NCBI RefSeq assembly: GCF_019670005.1
Contig: NZ_AP019783.1
Span: forward strand, 764,501 to 828,500
DNA length: 64,000 nt
Origin: Methylomagnum ishizawai
Lineage (GTDB): Bacteria > Pseudomonadota > Gammaproteobacteria > Methylococcales > Methylococcaceae
Direction of reading: 5' to 3'
The notes under the pieces are model-generated. The model was not told the origin of the DNA. It did not search any database and saw only the letters and a program-made list of their open reading frames with translations. The position numbers and the translations under genes are program-made. Of the stretch, positions 57,197-64,000 are shown piece by piece (positions within the stretch are counted from its first letter, which is position 1; each line of letters starts with the position of its first letter).

Positions 57197-59392
57197 ATGA
57201 CCCGGCCTAAACCCAACGCGCAGTGGCTGTGCTGCGCATCGATCATCGTCCTGTCCTTGAGCGCCTGCTCGCATAACGGGGGTAAGCTGAAGAATGGGGC
57301 CAATTTAACCGAGAACGCTCAACCAGCGTCAACGTCCGGCGAAAAAAAATCCCGCTCATCGACCGCCCGGACTTCCGGCAAGTGGCTCCGCAAGAAGGAT
57401 AAGACCGTGGCTTCCACAGGAAGCCCATCCAGTAGCACCTCGCAATACGACAACCTCTGGGAACGATTGTTCGATCTCTACGACCTCCCGCCCATCGAAC
57501 ACGAGGAGATCGACCGCGAGTTCTCGTGGTTCCTGAACCACCCGACCTACATCCAGCGCGTGCAGCAACGCGCCGAGCCTTTCCTATACTCCATCGTCCG
57601 CCAGGTCGAGAAGCACGATATTCCGGGCGAAATCGCGCTGTTGCCGGTGATCGAGAGCGCGTTCCAGCCGCATGTGGTGTCCCCGGCCAACGCCGCCGGT
57701 ATCTGGCAATTCATCCCGTCCACCGGGCGCATGTACGGGCTCAAGCAGAGCCGCTATTACGACGGGCGGCGCGATGTCTACGCCTCCACCCGCGCCGCCA
57801 TCAAGTATCTGAAGAAGCTGCACAAGGATTTCAACGGCGATTGGTTGCTCGCCATCGCCGCCTATAACTGCGGCGAGGGCGCGGTGGGCCGGGCGGTCCA
57901 GCGGAACGCCAACCGTGGCCTGCCCACCGATTTCTGGTCCTTGGACCTGCCCCAGGAAACCCGGACCTATGTGCCGCGGTTGCTGGCGGTGTCGAAGATC
58001 TTCGTCGAGGCCGACCAGCACGGCATCGACCTCCGCGCCATCCCCAACCAAGCCCAGTACAAGGCCGTCAAGCTCAACCAACCGCTCGACCTGGCCCTGG
58101 CCGCCGATGCCGCCGATATGTCGTTGGATCAGCTGTTCGCGCTGAATCCGGGCTTCAAGCGCCAGCATACCGATGTCTCCGGCAGCTACCACCTGTTCAT
58201 CCCCGCCGACAAGAAGACCGCCGATTTCAAGGAGGAATTGGAGCGGCTGGTCCAGGAAAGGCAGACCTCCGGCGGTTTCCAGGTCGGGCAGCAAGAACTG
58301 GGATCGGATAGCGCCGCCGCTGTCGAGAGTAGCCCGGCCGTGGCTACTCTCGACAGCGTGGAGTCGGCACCGACCGAATCCAGGGAATCCACCCCGGTGG
58401 CCTACCGATCGGCCAGTCTGGAACCCGCCGTGTCCAAGCCGCTGGCGGAGCCGGAAGCGACCCCGGTCGCCTATACGCCGGACCCGGCCCCAACCCCCGC
58501 CAAATCCAGATATGCGGCGCGGCGGGCATCCGCCACCCTGGCCGTCTATCAACCGGACAGCCCGGAACCCACCGCCACGCCCCAGCCCGTGGCCGAACCG
58601 GAACCGTCCCAGGACAGCCCGGAATCCGATTTCTCCAAGCCCTTGTCGGAACGGGAACTGACCCCGGTATCCCCCTCTTCCAGCTATCGGCCTGATAGCC
58701 AGGATTCCACCGCCCCGGATGACGCGGCCCTTGAGGAGCAACGGGAAGCCAGGGCGCGCGCCGCCCGCGAGGAACGCGCCGCCGCCAAGGCCCGCGAGCG
58801 GGAAGAGCGCGAGGCCCAGAAGGAGCGCCTCGCCCGCGCCGAGCGCGAATCCGCCAAGGAACGGGAGAAGGAGGCCAAGGAGCGCGAATCGCGCGAAAGG
58901 CTCGCCCATCGCGACGAAGCCGCCGGTAAGCATTCCGCCAAGGACGCGGACAAGGGCCGCGACGTCCACGACCGCCGCCATCCGGGCGAACTCGCCGCCG
59001 CCGAGGACAAATTCCGCGATCCCGGCTCGAAGAAAGGCAACTACACCGTGCAGCCCGGCGAAACCCTGTGGGCCGTGGCCCGCAAGCATTCGGTCGATGT
59101 CGGGCAACTGGCCAAATGGAACAATATTTCCGAGCAAACCCAGGTCAAGGCCGGGCAGAACCTGGTGGTTTGGGGCAAGGATGCCGGCAAGAAGCTGGTG
59201 ATGGTGAATTCCGGCATACGGCCTTCCCAGTCCATCAAGAGCTATACCATCAAGGCGGGCGATACCCTGTTCTCGATTTCCCGGCGCTTCAATGTCAGCG
59301 TGGCGGAATTGCGCAAGTGGAACGGCGGTTCCAGCCTCGACAAGCAAATCCAGCCCGGCAAGAACATCACCGTCCAGAACGAGAAGGACTGA
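57197..59392 (+). CDS. mltD: Membrane-bound lytic transglycosylase D, long form with LysM domains
   Basis: Cleaves peptidoglycan glycan strands to anhydromuropeptides. The 731-residue lipoprotein has lipobox LSAC (Cys24), an SLT domain from about residue 125 with catalytic Glu153 in PVIESAFQPH and AAGIWQFIPSTGRMYGL, a LysM-like fold near 290, a 200-residue low-complexity region rich in P, E, S and A, a highly charged helix (about 510-590), and two LysM domains at about 616-660 and 683-727. The start at 57197 follows GAGGAAA. The linker is longer than in typical MltD and contains a perfect 17-bp inverted repeat. Confidence 0.92.
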   Translation: MTRPKPNAQWLCCASIIVLSLSACSHNGGKLKNGANLTENAQPASTSGEKKSRSSTARTSGKWLRKKDKTVASTGSPSSSTSQYDNLWERLFDLYDLPPIEHEEIDREFSWFLNHPTYIQRVQQRAEPFLYSIVRQVEKHDIPGEIALLPVIESAFQPHVVSPANAAGIWQFIPSTGRMYGLKQSRYYDGRRDVYASTRAAIKYLKKLHKDFNGDWLLAIAAYNCGEGAVGRAVQRNANRGLPTDFWSLDLPQETRTYVPRLLAVSKIFVEADQHGIDLRAIPNQAQYKAVKLNQPLDLALAADAADMSLDQLFALNPGFKRQHTDVSGSYHLFIPADKKTADFKEELERLVQERQTSGGFQVGQQELGSDSAAAVESSPAVATLDSVESAPTESRESTPVAYRSASLEPAVSKPLAEPEATPVAYTPDPAPTPAKSRYAARRASATLAVYQPDSPEPTATPQPVAEPEPSQDSPESDFSKPLSERELTPVSPSSSYRPDSQDSTAPDDAALEEQREARARAAREERAAAKAREREEREAQKERLARAERESAKEREKEAKERESRERLAHRDEAAGKHSAKDADKGRDVHDRRHPGELAAAEDKFRDPGSKKGNYTVQPGETLWAVARKHSVDVGQLAKWNNISEQTQVKAGQNLVVWGKDAGKKLVMVNSGIRPSQSIKSYTIKAGDTLFSISRRFNVSVAELRKWNGGSSLDKQIQPGKNITVQNEKD
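58318..58358. repeat. Perfect 17-bp inverted repeat inside mltD
   Basis: CGCTGTCGAGAGTAGCC (58318-58334) is followed by a seven-base loop and its exact reverse complement (58342-58358). It encodes residues of about 374-388 in the low-complexity linker and keeps the reading frame. Confidence 0.8.
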
Positions 59393-59416
59393 GCCGGTCC
59401 TTCCCGCCTTCCGATC

Positions 59417-59438
59417 CTCCCCGCCGCCCGGCGGGGAG
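59417..59438. terminator. Hairpin between convergent mltD and adenylate-forming gene
   Basis: CTCCCCGCCG and CGGCGGGGAG form a perfect 10-bp stem with a two-base loop in the 51-base convergent spacer. No T-run follows, so termination is likely but not certain. Confidence 0.5.
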
Positions 59439-59443
59439 CCGCC

Positions 59444-60820
59444 TCACTCCCGCAGCGTCAAGTTTCCCGGCAGCGCCACATGGCTGACCACGTAGCGGTG
59501 CTTGCCGGAAGCCTCGGGCGGGATGGCCGCGACCAGGTTCACCTCCACCCGCACCGGGCTGTCCATCCGCAGCCGTAGCAGCCGGACGATCTCCTCCCGC
59601 GCCCCGTCGCGCCAGGCGGCGTTGGGGACGATGGACACCTCCAGATGCTCCGGCGTCCATTGCACGATCTTGAATTCCCCCACGCCCTCGACCGCCCTGG
59701 GCACGTAGATCAGCGCCAGGGCGTGCATGATGGTCCCGTCCGGGCGCACCACGAAATCCGTGGTCCGGCCCATGACCTCGGCGAGGACGGGCAGGCCGCG
59801 CCCGTCCCGGCAGGTTTCCCCGGAGGCGCGGGCCATGTCGCCGGTGCGGTAGCGGAGGAAGGGCTGGGCTTCGGAGCAAAGATTGGTCAGCGTGACTTCG
59901 CCGATTTCGCCCGCCGCCACGGGTCGGCCTTGCGGGTCCAGGAGTTCCAGCAGGACCGTTTCGCCGTTGACCAGCAATTGCCCGGCGGGCGATTCCAACG
60001 CGACCAGCCCGCCGTCGCGGCAGCCGTATTCGTTGGCGACCGGCACGCCGAACACCTCGCCGACGAGGTGCCGTTGTTCCGGCAACAGGGGTTCCCCGGT
60101 GGCGCAGACCACCTTGAGCCGGGGCGTCTTGAGGCGGGCATTCCGGTTGCGGGCGTGTCGGGCCAGGAGGGCCAGGCTGCTGGCATAGCCATACACGCAG
60201 GCGGGGTCGAAGCGCCGTATCCGCTCCAGGTATTCGTCCATGGCCGGGACCGACATGGCGAAGGCGTTCAGCAGCAATTGGTTGAACAGCTGGTCGCGGA
60301 GGGTCTTGATGCGGTCGGTCTTGTTCAATTCCACCGGCGCGCCCCATAGGAACACCTCCGGCTCGCCGACCCCGATCCCCCACCAACGCCGCGCCCGCAT
60401 CCGGGTGGCGGCGTCGGCGGCCTGCCGGGACCGGCCATAGTAGAAGATCAAGGGTTGGCCGCTGGAACCGCCGGTGTTGTAGCGGAACGCCCCGCCGGGC
60501 ACGGTTTTCCAGACCATGGCCTCGCGGTGGGCCTGGGCGTCGGCCTTGTCCATGGTCGGCAGCCGCCGGAAATCTTCCAAGCCCAATTCCGCGGTGTCGT
60601 CCAGCGCCAGCCCGGCGGCGCGGATGCGGTCGGCGTGCCAGGGGCTGTGTTCCAGGGCGGTGCGGAGCAGCGCCTTGAGCTTCCGCAGTTGCAGGCGTTC
60701 CAGCGCCGCCCGGTCCAGCCATTGGCTGCGCTCCAGTTCGGCCAGATAGGCGAAGGTGGGGCGGCGCATCAGGCGTTCGTGCAGCGGGAACCAGAGGTGT
60801 CGGACCAGGGAGGGATGCAT
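59444..60820 (-). CDS. Phenylacetate-CoA ligase-like adenylate-forming protein
   Basis: A 458-residue ANL-superfamily member of the PaaK/CapK type. The AMP-binding P-loop is represented by RYNTGGSSGQPL near residue 114, an adenine-binding region by ANEYGCRDGG near residue 265, and the hinge by YRTGDMARA near residue 325. Homologues occur in polysaccharide clusters and in amino-acid or fatty-acid activation; no such cluster surrounds it. It is read alone, after lgt on the same strand. Confidence 0.85.
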   Translation of the reverse strand: MHPSLVRHLWFPLHERLMRRPTFAYLAELERSQWLDRAALERLQLRKLKALLRTALEHSPWHADRIRAAGLALDDTAELGLEDFRRLPTMDKADAQAHREAMVWKTVPGGAFRYNTGGSSGQPLIFYYGRSRQAADAATRMRARRWWGIGVGEPEVFLWGAPVELNKTDRIKTLRDQLFNQLLLNAFAMSVPAMDEYLERIRRFDPACVYGYASSLALLARHARNRNARLKTPRLKVVCATGEPLLPEQRHLVGEVFGVPVANEYGCRDGGLVALESPAGQLLVNGETVLLELLDPQGRPVAAGEIGEVTLTNLCSEAQPFLRYRTGDMARASGETCRDGRGLPVLAEVMGRTTDFVVRPDGTIMHALALIYVPRAVEGVGEFKIVQWTPEHLEVSIVPNAAWRDGAREEIVRLLRLRMDSPVRVEVNLVAAIPPEASGKHRYVVSHVALPGNLTLRE

Positions 60821-60866
60821 GGGATTCCGTCGGGTTGGGGTGGGCGGCGGATTGTAACACCCGGTT

Positions 60867-61670
60867 TCAGCCCATGGTCGGGACCGGCCTGTCCGCCCGC
60901 CGTGCCCGCCAGATCAGGAACAGGCCGAACGCCACCGCCGGGAGGCTGAGCCATTGCCCCAGGGTGATGGCCCAACCGCTATCGAATTCGGCCTGCCCTT
61001 CCTTGAAGAATTCCAGGAAGAACCGCGCCCCGAACACCAGCACGAAGAAGCGCCCGAACAGATAACCCTCCGGCCCGGCGTCGCCGCGCTTCAGGTAATA
61101 GCGGAACTGGAACAGGAAGATCAGCAGGTAGCCCAGCGCCTCGTAAAGCTGTACCGGATGGCGCGGCACCAGATCGACGCGGGAAAACACCACCGCCCAG
61201 GGCACGTCGGTGGCGCGGCCCAGGATTTCCGAATTGAAGAAATTGCCGATGCGGATCAAGGCGCCGGACAGGGGCACGGCCATGCCGATACGGTCGCAGA
61301 CCCAGAGGAAGGATTGGTCGGTGGCCCGCCGCGCATACAGCCACACCCCGAGCAAGATGCCCGCCACCGCGCCATGGCTGGCCAGCCCGCCTTCCCAGAC
61401 CGCCGGGATCTTCCAGGGATGGCTGAGGTAGAAACCGGGCTGGTAGAACAGCACATGGCCCAGCCGCGCCCCCAGCACCGTGCCGCCGATGACATACAGG
61501 GCCAGGTCGTAGACCTCGTCCTCCGGGCGGCCCTCGCGCCGGTAGAGCCAACGGAAGAACAAGGTGCCATAGACGAAGGTCGAGGCGAACAACAGCCCGT
61601 ACCAATGGGCCGAATAATGGAACTGGCCGAAGGAAAGCGTGAACGCGATGGGGGAGACGTCCCAGGTCAT
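60867..61670 (-). CDS. lgt: Prolipoprotein diacylglyceryl transferase
   Basis: Transfers diacylglycerol to the lipobox cysteine of prolipoproteins in the inner membrane. The 267-residue protein has seven membrane segments and the Lgt signature GALIRIGNFFNSEILGR near residue 133, plus HPVQLYEALGY near residue 175 and a conserved HGAVAGILLG. The start at 61670 (MTWDVSPIAFTLSFGQF) matches the family. Confidence 0.96.
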   Translation of the reverse strand: MTWDVSPIAFTLSFGQFHYSAHWYGLLFASTFVYGTLFFRWLYRREGRPEDEVYDLALYVIGGTVLGARLGHVLFYQPGFYLSHPWKIPAVWEGGLASHGAVAGILLGVWLYARRATDQSFLWVCDRIGMAVPLSGALIRIGNFFNSEILGRATDVPWAVVFSRVDLVPRHPVQLYEALGYLLIFLFQFRYYLKRGDAGPEGYLFGRFFVLVFGARFFLEFFKEGQAEFDSGWAITLGQWLSLPAVAFGLFLIWRARRADRPVPTMG

Positions 61671-61726
61671 GGTGTGGTGCCCTGTGTGGCCGGTGGATTT
61701 GTAAACGCGCCGCCGGGGATGCGGGC

Positions 61727-62419
61727 TTATTTCGCCATCAGGATGAGTTCGTTGTTGGCGTCGTCGATGGTCATGCGGAAGCGTTGCAGGAAGCTCATGC
61801 CCAGCAGCAGGGTGCCTTTCAGCTTGTCGTCGGCGATGAAGCTGACCTGTACATTCTGGGCCGATACCGCGCCCACCCGCACCGAGTCCAGCACGCCGAT
61901 CCGCACCGGCACATTGCCGCTGGCGGTCTGGCTGGTGCCGGCTTGCAGGCTGTCGGGCGCGAAACCCAGTTCGGCGATGAGCGAGGCGGGCAGCACCAGG
62001 GTGGTGGCCCCGGTATCGACCAGCAGGATCAGGTTCTTGGCGACCCCGTTGGGACCGACGATGGCGGCGGGGACTTGGTGGTGGCTGCCGCTGCGCTGGG
62101 TTTTGATATAGGCGCGGTCGGCGGAGGTTTTGGGGCCGTCCGTGGGTTTGCGGCTGGTGATGCGGACTTGCTCGATGGCGTTGGGCGTGCCGATCAGCAG
62201 GTAGTTGTAGTCTTCGAGCAGGGTTTTGATGCGCTGGGTGGGTGTGCCCTCGGCCCGCGCCGCCACCGCGCCGGGTTCCAGCCGGTCCAGGCCCTCGATG
62301 GCGAAATGGCCTTGCCGGGCGAGGGTTTCCAGCGCGTCGCGCAGATCGCCCGGCGCGGCCTGGGCCGGCAGCGTCCAAACGCAGGCTATCCAGAGCAAGG
62401 GGCGGAGGGCGGTATGCAT
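61727..62419 (-). CDS. Exported retropepsin-like aspartic protease
   Basis: A 230-residue protein with signal peptide (MHTALRPLLWIACVWTLPAQA), an N-terminal region (25-95) and a single retropepsin-like domain: catalytic LLVDTGATTLVLP near residue 132 and the flap/core LLLGMSFLQRF near residue 205. Such TIGR02281-like proteins act as homodimers, mostly in the periplasm. It lies 56 bases before lgt on the same strand and may share its transcript. Confidence 0.85.
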   Translation of the reverse strand: MHTALRPLLWIACVWTLPAQAAPGDLRDALETLARQGHFAIEGLDRLEPGAVAARAEGTPTQRIKTLLEDYNYLLIGTPNAIEQVRITSRKPTDGPKTSADRAYIKTQRSGSHHQVPAAIVGPNGVAKNLILLVDTGATTLVLPASLIAELGFAPDSLQAGTSQTASGNVPVRIGVLDSVRVGAVSAQNVQVSFIADDKLKGTLLLGMSFLQRFRMTIDDANNELILMAK

Positions 62420-62436
62420 GAGGGCCTCGGCGACCG

Positions 62437-64000
62437 CTATTTATCGCGGATATAGTGGTAGATGTTCAGATAATCCCGCCCCGGATGGTTCCAGGAAAAA
62501 TCCTGGCGGATGCCGTTCCGCATCAGTTCCCGGAACTCGACCGGATGGCGGTAATAACAACTGATCGCCCGGCCCAGGGCCGATTCCAACCCGCTGTAAT
62601 CGTAATCCTTGAACACATAGCCATTGCGCTCATCCTCGGGCCGGTCCGAATAATCCCGGTCGAACACGGTATCGGCCAAGCCCCCGACTTCCCGCACCAC
62701 CGGCACCGTGCCATAGCGCAGGGCGATCAACTGGGTCAGCCCGCACGGCTCGAAGCGGCTGGGCATCAGGATGATATCGGCCCCGGCGTAGATGAGATGG
62801 GAGAGTTCCTCGTTGAAGCCGATTTCGATATGGATGTCCGGGTTGTCGTCGAGTTGGCGCTTCAAGCCCCAGAAATAATGGTTGATCTGGCCATCGGCGC
62901 CCGCCCCCAGCAGCACGAACTGGCCGCGCCGGTGCAGGGTGTAGAACAGGGCGTGGCGCAGCAATTCCAGGCCCTTCTGCGGGTCCAGCCTGCCGATGAA
63001 GGCGATGATGGGTTTGTCGCTGTCGGCCAGCATCAGCCGGTCGCGGAGCGCCCGCTTGTTCTCGTATTTGTCGTCGAGGCTGTCCAGCCCGTAATGGTAG
63101 GGGATGTAGGGATCGATCTCGGGATTCCAGACCTTGTAATCGACGCCGTTGACCACGCCGCCGTATTTGGCGTGGTGGATGTGCAGGGTCGGCTCCAGCC
63201 CGAAGCCTTGGCCCTGGTCCTTGGCCTCGGCGGCGTGGCGCGGCGAGACCGTGGTCACGAAGTTGGAATACACCACCCCGGCCTTCATCAGGTTGAGGGC
63301 GTGCGGGTTGTGGTTGTCGCGCATCCGGTCGTAGTGGGCGTAATACTCGGGGCGGTTGAGCCCGGTGGCGTGCAGGAGTTGGGGGCCGGTCACGCCCTGG
63401 TGCTTGAAGTTGTGGATGGTGAAACACACCCTGGGGTGGGTCATGCCGAGGTGCTGGTAAATCTCGTACAGGAACACCGGGGCCAGGGCGGTCTGCCAAT
63501 CGTGGCAATGGAGGATGTCGGGATGCTTGCCCGATTGCCATAGGAATTCCATCGCCGCCCGCGAGAAGAAGGCGAAGCGCAGCACATCGTCGTCGAAGCC
63601 GTAAATGCAACCCCGGTTGAAGAAGTTGTCGCTGGAGTGCGGTTCGATGAAGAAGCACTGCCGGCCATGCACGAAACCGAAGTACACGGTGCAATGGATG
63701 GAACCGTTGAACCAGGGCACCCACAGGTCGCTATAGGCCTCGTGCAAATCCCAGATATGGTCGTAGCGCAGGCAATCGTACTTGGGCAGGAGGATTTCGA
63801 CGTGGTGGCCCCTGAGCTGTAATTCGTGGGTCAGGCCGAACACCATATCGGCCAGTCCGCCCACCTTGGCGACCGGGGCCAGCTCCGGGGTGAGGTGCAC
63901 GATGAAGAGCTTGGGTTCTTGCGATGTCTCGGGCGGGCTGGGTGGGGCCTCCGGGGCCGGGGGTTCGGGCGGTTGCGGCCATTCCGGTTCGGGGACCAGG
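62437..64000 (-). CDS. glgA: Glycogen synthase (GT5), 5' end outside window
   Basis: Extends alpha-1,4-glucan chains from ADP-glucose. The visible 521 codons include FIVHLTPELAPVAKVGGLADMV (the sugar-nucleotide-binding KxGGL), GRLDPQKGLELL and the C-terminal RFEPCGLTQLIALRYGTVPVVREVGGLADTV. The frame stays open to the right edge, and what precedes the catalytic domain is an unusual proline- and glutamate-rich segment rather than a short start. The true N-terminus is not in the window. Confidence 0.92.
   Translation of the reverse strand, partial: LVPEPEWPQPPEPPAPEAPPSPPETSQEPKLFIVHLTPELAPVAKVGGLADMVFGLTHELQLRGHHVEILLPKYDCLRYDHIWDLHEAYSDLWVPWFNGSIHCTVYFGFVHGRQCFFIEPHSSDNFFNRGCIYGFDDDVLRFAFFSRAAMEFLWQSGKHPDILHCHDWQTALAPVFLYEIYQHLGMTHPRVCFTIHNFKHQGVTGPQLLHATGLNRPEYYAHYDRMRDNHNPHALNLMKAGVVYSNFVTTVSPRHAAEAKDQGQGFGLEPTLHIHHAKYGGVVNGVDYKVWNPEIDPYIPYHYGLDSLDDKYENKRALRDRLMLADSDKPIIAFIGRLDPQKGLELLRHALFYTLHRRGQFVLLGAGADGQINHYFWGLKRQLDDNPDIHIEIGFNEELSHLIYAGADIILMPSRFEPCGLTQLIALRYGTVPVVREVGGLADTVFDRDYSDRPEDERNGYVFKDYDYSGLESALGRAISCYYRHPVEFRELMRNGIRQDFSWNHPGRDYLNIYHYIRDK

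Overview
The window reads as chromosomal DNA of a high-GC gammaproteobacterium, most likely a methanotroph of the Methylococcaceae (Methylococcus/Methylomagnum-like). This is an inference from a bacteriohemerythrin, a hopanoid-type RND transporter, SoxCD-type sulfite oxidation, the yafS-rnhA-dnaQ/mltD neighbourhood, and typical gammaproteobacterial housekeeping genes. No methane monooxygenase or rRNA gene is present, so the assignment is not proven. About 57 protein genes and two tRNAs are supported.

Layout. 1-3.7 kb: glycosyltransferase 39 (cut by the left edge), histidine phosphatase, argH. 3.9-5.9 kb: an AT-richer patch with a secreted beta-helix protein. 5.9-10.3 kb: bacteriohemerythrin, pgi-pgl, purD. 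10.3-18 kb: lipoprotein, MoxR ATPase, pyrE, DUF4124 protein; then dut, a membrane-anchored phosphohexomutase homologue and argB on the minus strand. 18.5-21.3 kb: a Cpx-like envelope-stress module with two CpxR-type boxes. 21.3-24.3 kb: coaBC, radC, a methyltransferase and a PilZ protein. 24.6-26.5 kb: a membrane pyrophosphatase homologue that has lost its active-site loops. 26.8-31.9 kb: LysR-CYTH-SRPBCC-CPBP operon, a DUF4440-like protein, Fe-SOD and an unknown protein. 31.9-36.9 kb: mepA, an unknown membrane/coiled-coil gene pair, a DUF2897-like peptide, a YjbQ protein and a trypsin-like protease. 37.2-40.1 kb: an HPr-rel-A type operon (small exported protein, PqqD-like chaperone, HprK-like kinase, nucleotidyltransferase). 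40.2-46.4 kb: rsfS, a K+ channel, SoxCD plus ferredoxin, a degenerate CRISPR-like array, two unknown genes. 46.4-54.1 kb: TVP38 protein, TatT-like lipoprotein, PhnD-like protein, HpnN-like transporter, a GSCFA fusion protein. 54.3-59.4 kb: tRNA-Leu, a GacA/UvrY-like regulator, tRNA-Ser, dnaQ, rnhA, a methyltransferase, mltD. 59.4-64 kb: an adenylate-forming enzyme, lgt, a retropepsin-like protease, and a glycogen synthase cut by the right edge.

The most interesting points are: the HPr-rel-A operon with its candidate substrate; two apparent pseudoenzymes (a membrane pyrophosphatase without pyrophosphate-binding motifs, and a phosphomannomutase homologue whose catalytic serine is glycine); a response-regulator gene lying between two tRNAs whose stop codon is inside tRNA-Leu; an orphan decayed CRISPR-like repeat cluster; palindromic repeats that supply stop codons to their flanking genes; and a perfect 17-bp inverted repeat inside mltD.
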